A stretch of 64,000 nt of DNA from Scybalousia_A sp052170555 (GCA_052170555.1 JBQNAI010000005.1:62001-126000); one strand, 5' to 3'; positions 8,443 to 18,325 are shown, counted from the first letter of the stretch. Numbers and translations are program-made. The notes: a model not told the origin generated them from the letters alone.

Positions 8443-9840
8443 TCAATAACCTAATATTTTCAACATGGACTTATGCGACTGTTCCTTTGCAAATAATTTT
8501 GTTGTCCAATTACCATTTTCATCCTTATCTAAAATGACATGTTTGGGTTGAGGAATCAAACAATGTTGAATACCCCCATACCCCGATAAAGACTCTTGAT
8601 AAGCACCTGTATGAAAAAATCCTATATATAAAGGCTCCCCGTCATCATTCTGAAATTTAGGCAAAAAAATTGCGTTAGAATGAGTCTCTGCTGAATAGTA
8701 ATCTTGTGAATCACAAGTAAGACCACCCAAAAAAACCCTCCCATATTCGTTATTCCACTTGTTAATGGGCAAAAGAATAAATCTTTGACCTATTCCCCAT
8801 GTGTCAGGTAATGTAGTTATGAAAGAAGAATCTATCATATACCAAACCTCACGGTCATTTTGTCGTTTTTGATCTATAATAGAGTAAAGAACACAACCAG
8901 CTTCCCCAACGGTAAAGGAACCAAACTCTGTAAAAATGTTAGGCTCCTTTACGCCATTTTTATTGCATATATCTTTAATCTGAGCTAATATTTCTTCCGC
9001 CATATATTCGTAATCATACTCGAAACCCAAAGAGTTTTTTACAGGAAAGCCTCCACCAATATTCAAACTATCCAATTCAGGTGCTATTTTCTTTAATTCA
9101 CAATATACATTAACACACTTGCCCAATTCACTCCAATAGTATGCTGTATCTTTTATCCCAGTATTGATAAAAAAATGGAGCATTTTGAGTTTAAATTTAC
9201 AATTGTTTTGCAACTTTGCTTTATAAAAGTGTATAATTTCATTATAACGAATACCAAGTCTAGAAGTATAAAAATCAAATTGTGGAGCCTCTTCCGTTGC
9301 AATACGAATACCAACATTACATTCTGTGTTAACAAAGTCATTCATAGCATCCACCTCCTCTATATTATCTATAATAGGAATAATATTACAAAAACCGTCA
9401 TCAATCAACTTTCCTATATTCTCTATATACTGAGGACGTTTGAAACCATTACAAATAATAAATTGTTCCTTGGTTATTTTACCCTGGTTATATAATTCTT
9501 CTATTATATTGATATCAAAAGCCGATGAAGTTTCTATATTAACATCATTTTTCAACACCTCTTCCAAGACAAATGCAAAATGAGATGATTTTGTACAGTA
9601 ACAATAATTATAAATACCTTCATAATCTACTTTGGCACGAGCAACATTAAACAGACGCGTACCTTTTTGAATCTGAGATGAAATTTTTGGCAAATAGGTC
9701 AACTTTAAAGGTGTTCCATATTGCTTAATAACATCCATCAGAGGAATATCATGAAAATTTAATTCTTCATCTTCCACCGAAAATTCATCTTGTGGAAATT
9801 CAAAAGTTTGCTCAACAAGATCTATATACTTATTTTTCAT
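8443..9840 (-). CDS. speA: PLP-dependent (fold III) decarboxylase, probably arginine decarboxylase
   Basis: A 465-residue alanine-racemase-fold decarboxylase. The PLP lysine is expected in YNYCYCTKSSHF. Other family segments are ETSSAFDINIIEEL, the glycine-rich LNIGGGFPVK, EFGSFTVGEAGCVLY and the substrate-side GGLTCDSQDYY. The sequence resembles the shorter enzymes annotated as arginine decarboxylase in Bacteroidota. It is longer than typical LysA (about 400) and shorter than E. coli SpeA (about 650), so the substrate is not proven and diaminopimelate or ornithine cannot be excluded. It is a single gene with a good promoter 74 nt upstream. Confidence 0.75.
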   Translation of the reverse strand: MKNKYIDLVEQTFEFPQDEFSVEDEELNFHDIPLMDVIKQYGTPLKLTYLPKISSQIQKGTRLFNVARAKVDYEGIYNYCYCTKSSHFAFVLEEVLKNDVNIETSSAFDINIIEELYNQGKITKEQFIICNGFKRPQYIENIGKLIDDGFCNIIPIIDNIEEVDAMNDFVNTECNVGIRIATEEAPQFDFYTSRLGIRYNEIIHFYKAKLQNNCKFKLKMLHFFINTGIKDTAYYWSELGKCVNVYCELKKIAPELDSLNIGGGFPVKNSLGFEYDYEYMAEEILAQIKDICNKNGVKEPNIFTEFGSFTVGEAGCVLYSIIDQKRQNDREVWYMIDSSFITTLPDTWGIGQRFILLPINKWNNEYGRVFLGGLTCDSQDYYSAETHSNAIFLPKFQNDDGEPLYIGFFHTGAYQESLSGYGGIQHCLIPQPKHVILDKDENGNWTTKLFAKEQSHKSMLKILGY

Positions 9841-9914
9841 CCCTTATTTAAACCTATCTTAATTATGTTACTTTACTATATTTTATATGATCCATACGAT
9901 TCATTTACAGCTTG

Positions 9915-9945
9915 CAAAGGTATAACTATTTTAGTTACTACACAA
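9915..9945 (-). promoter_or_regulatory. Promoter of the arginine-decarboxylase-like gene
   Basis: Minus strand TTG (9943-9945), a 20-nt spacer and TACCTTTG (9915-9922), a perfect match to the Bacteroidota consensus, 74 nt before the ATG. Confidence 0.7.
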
Positions 9946-10153
9946 TTTTTCAGACAATTTAATATAACCCAATATTATGTTTCACATCCCAAATACATAT
10001 AATTTTAACCATTCTTTCAGATAGTTACTAACAAACAATATATTAAAATACTATACTTCTTAAACCATATCAATAATAAAGAAAGGAAACAAACTTTTTA
10101 TAATTAAAAATAATAACTAATAATATATTTCGTACTTTTAGAACCATTATCCT

Positions 10154-10220
10154 AAATTAATCTCACACTTTATTTTTCCAAAGTCCCTCTTTATTTTATT
10201 AATCTCTCACTTTATTTTTA
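10154..10220. repeat. Family A repeats
   Basis: Degenerate units of the TCTCACTTTAATT type: AATCTCACACTTTATTTTT at about 10158-10177, AAAGTCCCTCTTTATTTTA from 10180, and AATCTCTCACTTTATTTTTA at 10201-10220. They are the reverse-orientation form of the TTAAAGTGAGACTTTAA core seen elsewhere. Confidence 0.6.
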
Positions 10221-10258
10221 TTATATGCCATCTTCAATCACATATATCACAAAACACA

Positions 10259-10289
10259 GAATAGTATCATACTAAATACGATGCTATTC
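10259..10289 (-). terminator. Weak hairpin after the glycosyltransferase
   Basis: GAATAGTATC (10259-10268) pairs with GATGCTATTC (10280-10289) with one mismatch, 22 nt beyond the glycosyltransferase stop. There is no strong T tract. Confidence 0.35.
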
Positions 10290-10311
10290 ACAAAAGTTAC
10301 AGGACATATTT

Positions 10312-11325
10312 TCATTTAATATCACCTACTATCTGATGAAATAAATCTTTGTGCAGAATCTTTGAAGTTAATACCAAACTTTTTCTATAAACTTGTGAAG
10401 GATAATTTTTTACATTAGAATTTCGTTTTTGAGCAAAAGAATCTCTTAACCTCATGAATTCCCTTCTTGCTTTCAATACAGCCTTAGACTCCAATTTAGA
10501 TGAAGTTAAAAGAAAAACAAATGCCGCCAATAAGTCTAAACATTTTCTTCTTCGCATAACTTTCGACAATTCTTTCTCAGGAAGATTTTTGTATAAAAGT
10601 AATAGATTATTGCGAAAATTAAGGAAAGTCTTCTGAGGAGAAAGTTTATTCAATGTCCCTCCACCATAATGATAAACCTTACTTGTAGGACAATACATAA
10701 CTTTATATCCCATATTTTTTGCCCTCCAACAAAAATCTATCTCTTCCATATGGGCAAAAAAATCTTCATCTAGACCATTCAATTCATGAAATATCCTACT
10801 CTTAACAAACATTGCAGCACCTGTCGCCCAAAATATTTCTCGCACATTATTATACTGACCATTATCTTTCTCTAATTTCTCAAAAATTCTTCCTGCACAA
10901 AAGGGATAACCCAAATAATCTATATACCCACCCGCTGCTCCTGCATATTCAAACTTTTCTTTATCTGTGTACGATAATAATTTAGGTTGGCAAACAGCTA
11001 TCTTTTTATCTTGTTCCATCAATTCTATGACAGGAGATACCCAACCGTTAGTCACCTCCACATCGTCGTTTAATAGAATATAGTAATCAGCTGATATTTG
11101 CCTTAATGCTCTATTATATCCACCTGTAAACCCATAATTCTTATCCAAAGCGATAATTTTAACAGTAGGAAATCTCATTCTAAGAAAACTTATAGAATCA
11201 TCAGTAGAACCATTATCTGCTATATATATATCGTATTCAGAAGAAAATCTCACAACGGAAGGAAGATATTGCTCCAACAATCTCCGTCCATTCCAATTCA
11301 GTATAACAATAGCAACAGATAACAT
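10312..11325 (-). CDS. Family 2 glycosyltransferase
   Basis: A 337-residue inverting glycosyltransferase of the GT2 rhamnosyl-transferase-like type. It begins MLSVAIVILNWNGRRLL, followed by YIADNGSTDDS (nucleotide binding), DKNYGFTGGYNRAL, the metal-binding LLNDDVEVTNGW, and the acceptor-side EEIDFCWRAKNMGYKVMYCP with YHYGGGTL. No membrane anchor is evident. The start at 11325 is chosen because it gives the canonical VAIVILNWN beginning. The ATG lies one base after the stop of the upstream GWxTD gene, so the two are translationally coupled. The acceptor is unknown; surface glycan synthesis is likely. Confidence 0.88.
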   Translation of the reverse strand: MLSVAIVILNWNGRRLLEQYLPSVVRFSSEYDIYIADNGSTDDSISFLRMRFPTVKIIALDKNYGFTGGYNRALRQISADYYILLNDDVEVTNGWVSPVIELMEQDKKIAVCQPKLLSYTDKEKFEYAGAAGGYIDYLGYPFCAGRIFEKLEKDNGQYNNVREIFWATGAAMFVKSRIFHELNGLDEDFFAHMEEIDFCWRAKNMGYKVMYCPTSKVYHYGGGTLNKLSPQKTFLNFRNNLLLLYKNLPEKELSKVMRRRKCLDLLAAFVFLLTSSKLESKAVLKARREFMRLRDSFAQKRNSNVKNYPSQVYRKSLVLTSKILHKDLFHQIVGDIK

Positions 11326-11326
11326 A

Positions 11327-12835
11327 TTATTTATGTCCTCTTTCGTATTGCTTGCCCGCTTTACCAACTACACCATAATCAAGCGTACCACGAGAAAGTG
11401 TACTCTCCCAGTACAGCTCTTGCGTCTCTCCCATAGCATTAGAATGCAATAAAAAATACTCTGCGAGATTATCCTGTCTTGCATAAAATACGAACTTGCG
11501 ATTACTTTCTCCGCGTGGTGTATGTTTATATACCCAAATCTGATAAGGGTAGTAAATAACCCCTTTAGTTTCGGAAGTATTAAGATCAGGATTCATTCTC
11601 TGTGCAAATTTATCTACATTGTTACTGCCTCCAGAAGATGCAAACTTTTCATCAATCACCTCATCAGGAACACCATATCCCAAATAAACTCGTCCCATGT
11701 CCGTATCATAACCCTTTTTAATAGGAGTAGAGTATTTTTCATTGACAAAGACAACCTGCTTAGAATATTTTTTCCATTCTTTTTCAGGATCAATAGCATC
11801 TATTACTGAAAAAAATTGATAAATAAAATATCTATCTTGTGCTGGAGTTGAATATTTCAAATCTTTCAATATATAACGTATCTGAATTTCCGAAGCAATT
11901 GGTCGCAATGATTTGATAGTTTCTTTCAATAAACTATCCGGAATATTATTTACAAAAGCATTTTTAGGAATATCTACATTTTCTTCTAAAACTCTCCTAT
12001 CATTCTGCTTAAAGAAAGGGTAACGTTTATAGGCGTGCAAAATATTATCCCTGTCCCTCACTTCTACAGTCAAGTAATAAGACCCCTCAAGTAAACTCGC
12101 TAAATCTATTGTACCCAAATAAGAGGTTATTCTCTCTGCTTTTTGCCTTTTTATTTTTTGTAGACCATTTATTCTAAGATTTGTATTAACGTTTTCCACA
12201 ATTGTTGAAATAATATACACAGAATCAATACCAAATACTTTATCTGCATTATATACTTCTACATAATAATTAATTACATTATGATCTTTACTAATTGAAT
12301 CAAATAAATAAGGGTACATATCATACCCTCCCCTCGAATATATATTTTCTTTTGAAGTCTTTGTATATTTATCTACTATCATTATATCCGAAAGGTTTAT
12401 TTCGTTATCAGGATAAGAAATAACTATGATATCTTTGTAACTCATAGGTTGCATTGAAGAGTTGATATCTCTAATTTCAAATATAACAATAAAGGTATCT
12501 GAAGAAAGCTTTATTCTTTGCATATCCGTCAACGAAATATTAACTAACTCATTAGAATCTATTACTTCAGGAGTTGTAATAATACGTTTATCCAAATATA
12601 CTACCGAATCTGTATTGTGCATTTTATATATAAACGTTGTAAGTTCTGCTTGCTTTACATATTTGTCAGAAGAATTTTTAGTACATTTCAGAGAAGAAAC
12701 ATCTATAGAAGTATTTATCTCTGCATAGTCAACAGTTACCGAATGATATGTACGAAATGAATAAATAATATTTATTTTTTGTGCATCTACCACAAAAGGT
12801 AAGATCAATAATATTGCAACAATTATTTTTTTCAT
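11327..12835 (-). CDS. GWxTD domain protein, exported
   Basis: A 502-residue exported protein with a signal peptide ending VVDA before QKINI. Its middle is beta-rich. Residues about 330-440 match the GWxTD domain found in Bacteroidota proteins of unknown function, in WKKYSKQVVFVNEKYSTPI, DMGRVYLGYGVPDEV and YPYQIWVYKH. The name-giving motif reads GYDTD here, so its Trp is replaced by Tyr. The gene lies directly upstream of, and overlaps the untranslated spacing with, a family 2 glycosyltransferase (TAA-T-ATG). A -7 box lies 33 nt upstream of the start. Role unknown. Confidence 0.82.
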   Translation of the reverse strand: MKKIIVAILLILPFVVDAQKINIIYSFRTYHSVTVDYAEINTSIDVSSLKCTKNSSDKYVKQAELTTFIYKMHNTDSVVYLDKRIITTPEVIDSNELVNISLTDMQRIKLSSDTFIVIFEIRDINSSMQPMSYKDIIVISYPDNEINLSDIMIVDKYTKTSKENIYSRGGYDMYPYLFDSISKDHNVINYYVEVYNADKVFGIDSVYIISTIVENVNTNLRINGLQKIKRQKAERITSYLGTIDLASLLEGSYYLTVEVRDRDNILHAYKRYPFFKQNDRRVLEENVDIPKNAFVNNIPDSLLKETIKSLRPIASEIQIRYILKDLKYSTPAQDRYFIYQFFSVIDAIDPEKEWKKYSKQVVFVNEKYSTPIKKGYDTDMGRVYLGYGVPDEVIDEKFASSGGSNNVDKFAQRMNPDLNTSETKGVIYYPYQIWVYKHTPRGESNRKFVFYARQDNLAEYFLLHSNAMGETQELYWESTLSRGTLDYGVVGKAGKQYERGHK

Positions 12836-12868
12836 TACTCTTTACTTGATTAAACTTCTAATGGTTGG

Positions 12869-12876
12869 CAAAGTTA
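12869..12876 (-). promoter_or_regulatory. Candidate -7 box for GWxTD-glycosyltransferase operon
   Basis: TAACTTTG on the minus strand, 33 nt before the GWxTD gene. No TTG at proper spacing. Confidence 0.4.
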
Positions 12877-12942
12877 CAAATATTTTTTTAAATAAAAAGT
12901 AATTTTATTTTCTTACTACAATAAAAAATAAAGGGAATATCG

Positions 12943-12950
12943 TACCTTCG
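12943..12950 (+). promoter_or_regulatory. Candidate -7 box for the 12973 gene
   Basis: TACCTTCG, one base off TAnnTTTG, 22 nt before the ATG. It lies in a divergent promoter region shared with the GWxTD gene. Confidence 0.4.
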
Positions 12951-12972
12951 CAACTTAAATAATTTGTCTGCA

Positions 12973-13848
12973 ATGAACAAAATACTATTAGTAGAATTAA
13001 TTCTAATATTCAATCTGTCTGTTTTGCAGGCACAAGAAAAAAAACAAATAATAGATACTACAATTTATACGGAATCTTCTTACAAAAAAATATGCATGTT
13101 TGATATCTTATGGAATGATTACATGGCAAGTCCAATTAATAGAAAAGAAAAAATAGATTGTTATTCCAGATATGCTAAACTTTTCCTCCAATCAATATAT
13201 GGACAAATTACCGCTCCCATAATTTATGTAGGATATTATTTATCCAGAAAAAAAATAACTCATAAACTCGAAAATTTCTACAAATTAAATAATTTATCTA
13301 ATATCGAAAATATCGGGAAAGATATTGTAAATGGTATTGTTTTGAAAGAAGATTTAAAAAAATATTTAGGCTATTTCTATTATAACCTTTGGCTCTATGG
13401 AGACACTGATGACCCAATTATTTCCGGAGGAGTTCCCAATGATTACAAACCTAATCTACCTGTATTTCAAAGACGATGGTTTTATTCTGGTGTAAGAAAT
13501 GCTCGTTGGAATGCTACGTATATTAATAATTATAGTAATGATATTGTAATGATACAAACATCTTATGACACAAGAAAAGGTGTTGTTACCAGCAACTACG
13601 GTACAGGAGATACTCAACTAGGTGTGTGGCTTAGGTGGTATGTGGACAATAAAGGCAGATGGTGGTTTTTCTATGAAAATACAAAAATAACCAAAAATAA
13701 TAAAGGAAAATTATTTTACTTCGGTGCAGTAGGGTTAAGTCAATATAAAGACGGTAAAGTCTCTCCAAATAACAAAAACATGCAACGCATAAGAAAAAAA
13801 TGTAGATTTGAGTTTTCTCTCAACAGAGAAGTATTCATAAAAGAATAA
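12973..13848 (+). CDS. Exported hypothetical protein
   Basis: A 291-residue protein that I cannot assign. It has a signal peptide (MNKILLVELILIFNLSVLQA, then QEKK). The mature part is rich in Tyr, Trp and Asn, with blocks GYFYYNLWLYGDTDDP, QRRWFYSGVRNARWN, YGTGDTQLGVWLRWYVDN and GRWWFFYEN. The arrangement DDP, then RW-R-N-RWN, then G-x-W-x-R-W-Y, loosely recalls small phage-associated proteins of unknown function; that is a weak impression only. ATG at 12973 is preferred over an upstream TTG because it starts the signal peptide cleanly and follows the -7 box. It stands alone beside decayed DNA. Confidence 0.65.
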   Translation: MNKILLVELILIFNLSVLQAQEKKQIIDTTIYTESSYKKICMFDILWNDYMASPINRKEKIDCYSRYAKLFLQSIYGQITAPIIYVGYYLSRKKITHKLENFYKLNNLSNIENIGKDIVNGIVLKEDLKKYLGYFYYNLWLYGDTDDPIISGGVPNDYKPNLPVFQRRWFYSGVRNARWNATYINNYSNDIVMIQTSYDTRKGVVTSNYGTGDTQLGVWLRWYVDNKGRWWFFYENTKITKNNKGKLFYFGAVGLSQYKDGKVSPNNKNMQRIRKKCRFEFSLNREVFIKE

Positions 13849-13900
13849 TTTATTTATCGTTATTACAAGTTGTATACATTCAACATAATAATTAATCTGT

Positions 13901-14440
13901 TTAGTATTTTATTTTTTGTATCCCAGATATAAAACTTCTATAAAAGTATTTGAACAAATAACATTTATCACACAAATCATATGGCGGAACAACACAAAAA
14001 TAATAGGATATACTATACTTCTTCTCTATCTCAATATCTATTTGAGTAAAATGTATTGATAATTTTTTCAAATAATCAATATCTTTACTGATCACTTTCA
14101 TCTAAATAAACTCAATATTCAAAATTTCATTCACCATAATTCAACAAAATTTCATAAAATAAGATTCAATTAAAAAGTCCTGCTGAAAAACAAATTCTTC
14201 CTCTTTCATATGTTTTTATTCTACTCTATCCAAAGCATATGTTTGCAAACATTCATCCTCCTTTTTGTTAACAAAAACGAATTCTATTGAAAAAATTTAT
14301 CCCATAAGTTTTCTCTATAACACACTCTCTTATCTTAGGAACAGACTTCCTGTATTCAACATCTATCTCGCCATAAAAGGTCATCTCGTATAACAAATTT
14401 GCAACGTAGATACCTTCTGTAAAAATTTTAATAGTTCAAA
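13901..14440 (-). pseudogene. WYL-domain transcriptional regulator pseudogene (C-terminal part)
   Basis: Minus-strand translation in two frames reads as the ligand-binding half of a WYL regulator. Upstream frame: VEYRKSVPKIRECVIEK, then YGINFFNRIRF, where WYL proteins have HPYGL-FFN-RWYL. After a frame change near 14250: ECLQTYALDRVE, then a stop, EEEFVFQQDFLIESYFMKF, another stop, NEILNIEFI, a stop, and the last open 66 codons (13901-14101) with DIDYLKKLSIHFTQIDIEIE, matching the WYL C-terminal extension. At least one frameshift and several stops break it. The HTH half upstream is not recognisable. The assignment is from recalled family patterns. Confidence 0.5.
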
Positions 14441-15863
14441 TATATAACGTATTCAATTAGCAAATTCTACAATATCTTTATATTTATAACAAGTAAGTAG
14501 ATGTTTAAGAATATCTAATAATAAAAAAATCATATTTCTTAATAACATTAGTCCATGCAATAGGTTAGAACAACTATCTGACAATCGCCAACGATACAAA
14601 TACTTTAAAGGATATCAAACCTAGGAGGACAAAATAGTTAATAATTCAATGACAAAGATTATTCTTAATCTCAGATTTTTTTGATATGGAACAAGCATAT
14701 GATTATTTTGATAAAGATATACAAATGCGCAGAAGAAAGAAAATAGTATTCTAAGTACAATAACGGAAATGCTAAATTTAGATATAGACTATAAATCTAC
14801 ATTTTTTCGCATCCAAGTATATGGAACTTAATCATAATTTCATATCAACTGATGACCAATATAAATTTTTAATAAACCAGATAATCCAAATAAACAATAT
14901 TAAAGATTACATTCATCTTGCAAATTATAACATAAACTATTAGGGATGGATAAGTATATTTTTAAATTAATTCTAAACATATAAGCACATCAGAAAATTT
15001 CAAGTGTAAAATTAAAAGCTATAATGCAGAGGAATGAAGAATTGTAGCTTCTACTTACTCAATAGATTGTTACACTATACGCCATCAGTAAGAAGCTTTC
15101 GAACAAAAAGTTATTTACTGATTAAAATCAAATGGAGTCATTAATGGAAACACGAGGATAGTGAATAAATTAAATTATCCAAAAATAAGGAAAATTTAAA
15201 TTCACACAATCTATTTGATGATACAAAACAGAATACAGAAACAAAATTAAGTTATTGAGATAAATTCTCCAAATTGAAATATTTATCTAATTCTATAACC
15301 ACATTCTATGGACATAAAGAAGATATATTTTTTCATATTTAATAATAAAAAAAATAAAAGCGAAAAAACAAAAACGATAAAATAAATAAATCACAAGTCG
15401 TGAAATAAAAAATTATACAGAAGAAATATAATACAGAAAAAATTAGTAAGAAATGTATTGCAAAAGCTACACCTTATGCCATGACATAAGACAAGCAAGA
15501 TCTTTCTTGATAAAAAGAATACAGGAAACAAACTTTATGAAATTTTAAAATATGAAAGAAACAGCTAATTTATATATATCCTTAAAAAATCTGGACTATC
15601 AAAATCTAATATTCTTAAATTAGCTCACTATTTTACCCAAAAATAAAGACAACGAATTAAAAGAAAATAAAAAACTACAATCTATAGAAAAGATAGAGAT
15701 AAAAACAGAAACAGCAAAAATGAAAAAATAACTTAATGTAGCATTTTAATAAAAAATATTGCTTAAATTACAACTGTTTTTCGTTTCAGAAAAATAGTTC
15801 ATAAGTAGTTATTTTACAAAAAAGTCAACAAGAAAAAGAATTAACCATTTTCCTATAAAAAGA
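14441..15863. other. Decayed AT-rich region, no intact gene
   Basis: About 1.4 kb with stops in all frames. On the plus strand short open stretches follow one another: SDFFDMEQAYDYFDKDIQ near 14680, and a roughly 50-codon stretch including YMELNHNFISTDDQYKFLIN near 14830. They look like one or more eroded genes, but I could not identify the family. There are no terminal inverted repeats or transposase motifs that I can recognise. Confidence 0.5.
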
Positions 15864-15900
15864 ATAACTGTTTAAAGCCATAAAAACCATAAACAGTTAT
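15864..15900 (-). terminator. Terminator of ffh-folD
   Basis: An 11-bp perfect stem (15864-15874 with 15890-15900, 15-nt loop) lies 28 nt past the folD stop. On the minus strand it is followed by a T run (TTCTTTTTA). Confidence 0.7.
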
Positions 15901-15927
15901 ACATATCTTAAAAAGTTGTTATTTTTT

Positions 15928-16830
15928 TCATATCTCGTGTTCGTAAATCTCATGTTTATACGCTTTCAGCGTATTAATGAGCAAAGAAACTATTGTCATA
16001 GGTCCCACCCCACCTGGAACAGGTGTGATATATGAACATTTAGGAGCAACTTTATCAAAATCAACATCGCCAATAATGTGATAACCTTTTTCACTCTTAT
16101 CTTCTACTCTATGAATACCGACGTCAATAACAATAGCTCCCTGTTTAACCATATCCTCCGTTACAAAGAGAGGTTTTCCTATCGCAGCTATTAAAATATC
16201 TGCCTGAGAACAAATTTCCTTCAAGTTTTTTGTACGAGAATGACATAATGTAACGGTACAATCCATACCTTTTCTCGACATTAATACGGCCATAGGAGTT
16301 CCAACAATATCACTACGTCCCAAAACTACACAGTTTTTCCCCACAGTCTCAATTCCTGAACGTTCTATCAACGTAATAATACCAAACGGTGTAGCCGGAA
16401 GATAAGAAGGCATAGACAAAAGCATTCTACCCGCATTAACAGGATGAAAACCATCTACATCTTTTTTAGGATCTACGTGAGCAATAACATTTTTAGTATT
16501 GATATGCTTAGGAAGTGGCAACTGTACAATATATCCATCCACCTCTGAATCATTATTTAAATAATCCAAAGTCTCTAAAAACTCTTTTTCAGATATGGTT
16601 TCGGGAAACTTGTATAAGGACGAGGTAAACCCAACTTCCATACTCTGTTTTTCCTTGCTTTTAACATAAGACAAAGATGCACCATCATTACCCACAAGAA
16701 CAGCAACAAGGTGAGGAGGTCTTTTACCACAATCTAGTAACTTAGATACCTCCAATTTAATTTCGTTTTTAATCGTCTGAGCAATAACTTTGCCATCAAT
16801 AAAAATAGTTTTTTTATTATTTTCTGCCAT
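15928..16830 (-). CDS. folD: Methylenetetrahydrofolate dehydrogenase / cyclohydrolase FolD
   Basis: Bifunctional enzyme interconverting methylene- and formyl-tetrahydrofolate with NADP. The 300 residues fit the family. Catalytic Tyr and Lys are in SYVKSKEKQSMEVG. Other signatures are GYIVQLPLPKH, DPKKDVDGFHPVNAG, the nucleotide-binding CVVLGRSDIVGTPMA, and the C-terminal ITPVPGGVGPMT. It lies 64 nt downstream of ffh on the minus strand and ends at a hairpin terminator, so it is the last gene of that transcript. It supplies one-carbon units used by purine and thymidylate synthesis genes such as those at 1.7-3.9 kb. Confidence 0.97.
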   Translation of the reverse strand: MAENNKKTIFIDGKVIAQTIKNEIKLEVSKLLDCGKRPPHLVAVLVGNDGASLSYVKSKEKQSMEVGFTSSLYKFPETISEKEFLETLDYLNNDSEVDGYIVQLPLPKHINTKNVIAHVDPKKDVDGFHPVNAGRMLLSMPSYLPATPFGIITLIERSGIETVGKNCVVLGRSDIVGTPMAVLMSRKGMDCTVTLCHSRTKNLKEICSQADILIAAIGKPLFVTEDMVKQGAIVIDVGIHRVEDKSEKGYHIIGDVDFDKVAPKCSYITPVPGGVGPMTIVSLLINTLKAYKHEIYEHEI

Positions 16831-16894
16831 CTCTTATTATATGATATTTTAGTTGTTCTATGTAGCCTACGTCAACCTATATTAAATACACCAA

Positions 16895-18235
16895 TTATCT
16901 CTTTGCAAATTTTTTCATATTTCGCATTTGTTTCAATTGTTGCATTTTGTTACCAGATAAAGAACGCATCATCTTTCTTGTTTGATCAAATTGTTTAATC
17001 AGTTTGTTTACCTCTTCTAATTTACAACCTGACCCTTTCGCAATACGATTCTTTCTGGAAACATCTATAATATCAGGATTATTTCTCTCTTGCGGAGTCA
17101 TAGATCCTATAATTGCTTCTATGTATTTGAAAGCATCATCTTTGATATCTACACCTTTCAACGCCTTTCCAACACCTGGTATCATACCTACCAAATCTTT
17201 TAAATTTCCCATTTTCTTTATCTGATTAATCTGAGATAAAAAATCATTATAATCAAAAGAATTTGTATGTATTTTCTTACTTAATTTTCTCGCTTCTTCT
17301 TCATTATATTGCTGTTCTGCCCTTTCTACCAAGGAGACTATATCTCCCATACCCAATATACGATTAGCCATTCTGTCAGGATGGAATACATCCAAAGCAT
17401 CCAACTTCTCCCCTATCGACATGAACTTTATAGGCTTAGAAACTACTCGTCTAATAGTCAAAGCTGCACCCCCACGAGTATCACCATCAAGCTTAGTTAG
17501 TACCACACCATCATAATTCAATTTATCATGGAAGATCTTGGCCGTATTTACCGCATCCTGACCAGTCATAGAATCTACAACAAACAAAGTTTCTGTAGGA
17601 TTTACAGCCTGCTTGATATTGGCAATCTCAACCATCATCTCCTCATCAACAGCTAAACGTCCAGCAGTGTCTATAATAACTACGTTATAATTTTCTGCTT
17701 TCGCTTTTTTTATAGCATTCAACGCTATTTTAACGGGATCTTTATTATCATCCTCACGATAAACATCTACTTGCACACTATCAGCGATTACCTGCAATTG
17801 ATTAATAGCGGCAGGTCTATATACATCTCCCGCTGTTAAAAGAACTTTTTTGTTATTTTTTGATTTAAGATATAAAGCAAGTTTTCCAGAAAAGGTGGTT
17901 TTTCCAGAACCCTGCAATCCTGCCACAAGTATAACGGCTGGATTACCTTTAGTGTTTATTTCTTCGGTAGAAGTCCCCATTAAGGTAACAAGCTCATCGT
18001 GTACCATTTTAATCATCATCTGCCCAGGCTCTACACTCGTAAGAACATTTTGTCCCAACGCTTTCCTTTTTACTTCATCACAAAACTCTTTGGCAATGGA
18101 ATATGACACGTCAGCATCTATCAAAGCTTTTCTAACCTCTTTAATACTTTCAGAAATATTTATTTCCGTTATTTTGCCATTACCCTTTATGATTTTGAAT
18201 GCTCTGTCTAATTTCTCCGATAAATTCTCAAACAT
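16895..18235 (-). CDS. ffh: Signal recognition particle protein Ffh
   Basis: GTPase that targets nascent membrane and exported proteins to the translocon. The 446-residue product has the N domain (MFENLSEKLDRAFKIIKG), the G domain with P-loop AGLQGSGKTTFSGKLA, DTAGRLAVDEE and VVLTKLDGDTRGGAAL, and the RNA-binding M domain after GMGDIVSLVERA, ending in a Met- and Lys-rich tail (NKMQQLKQMRNMKKFAKR). The start is set at 18235, where the conserved MFENLSEKL begins, not at an in-frame ATG 54 nt upstream. The promoter is 90 nt upstream. folD follows. Confidence 0.97.
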   Translation of the reverse strand: MFENLSEKLDRAFKIIKGNGKITEINISESIKEVRKALIDADVSYSIAKEFCDEVKRKALGQNVLTSVEPGQMMIKMVHDELVTLMGTSTEEINTKGNPAVILVAGLQGSGKTTFSGKLALYLKSKNNKKVLLTAGDVYRPAAINQLQVIADSVQVDVYREDDNKDPVKIALNAIKKAKAENYNVVIIDTAGRLAVDEEMMVEIANIKQAVNPTETLFVVDSMTGQDAVNTAKIFHDKLNYDGVVLTKLDGDTRGGAALTIRRVVSKPIKFMSIGEKLDALDVFHPDRMANRILGMGDIVSLVERAEQQYNEEEARKLSKKIHTNSFDYNDFLSQINQIKKMGNLKDLVGMIPGVGKALKGVDIKDDAFKYIEAIIGSMTPQERNNPDIIDVSRKNRIAKGSGCKLEEVNKLIKQFDQTRKMMRSLSGNKMQQLKQMRNMKKFAKR

Positions 18236-18325
18236 TTTCTTCTCTCCTTTTTGTAATATACTTACCTTATAACCAAGGTATTTCATCAAAACTAATAAAA
18301 AAAAAGTCTCACCGTCTTAACACTG

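Larger units (their letters stand above)
9841..10311. other. Intergenic region speA-like to glycosyltransferase
   Basis: A 471-nt gap holding the speA-like promoter, family A repeats (10154-10220) and a weak hairpin (10259-10289) after the glycosyltransferase stop. I see no gene. Confidence 0.6.

Noticed and set aside
14640..15760. A possible plus-strand gene such as a transposase.
   Set aside because: Stops occur in every frame and no DDE or other transposase motif can be recognised; listed only as decayed DNA.
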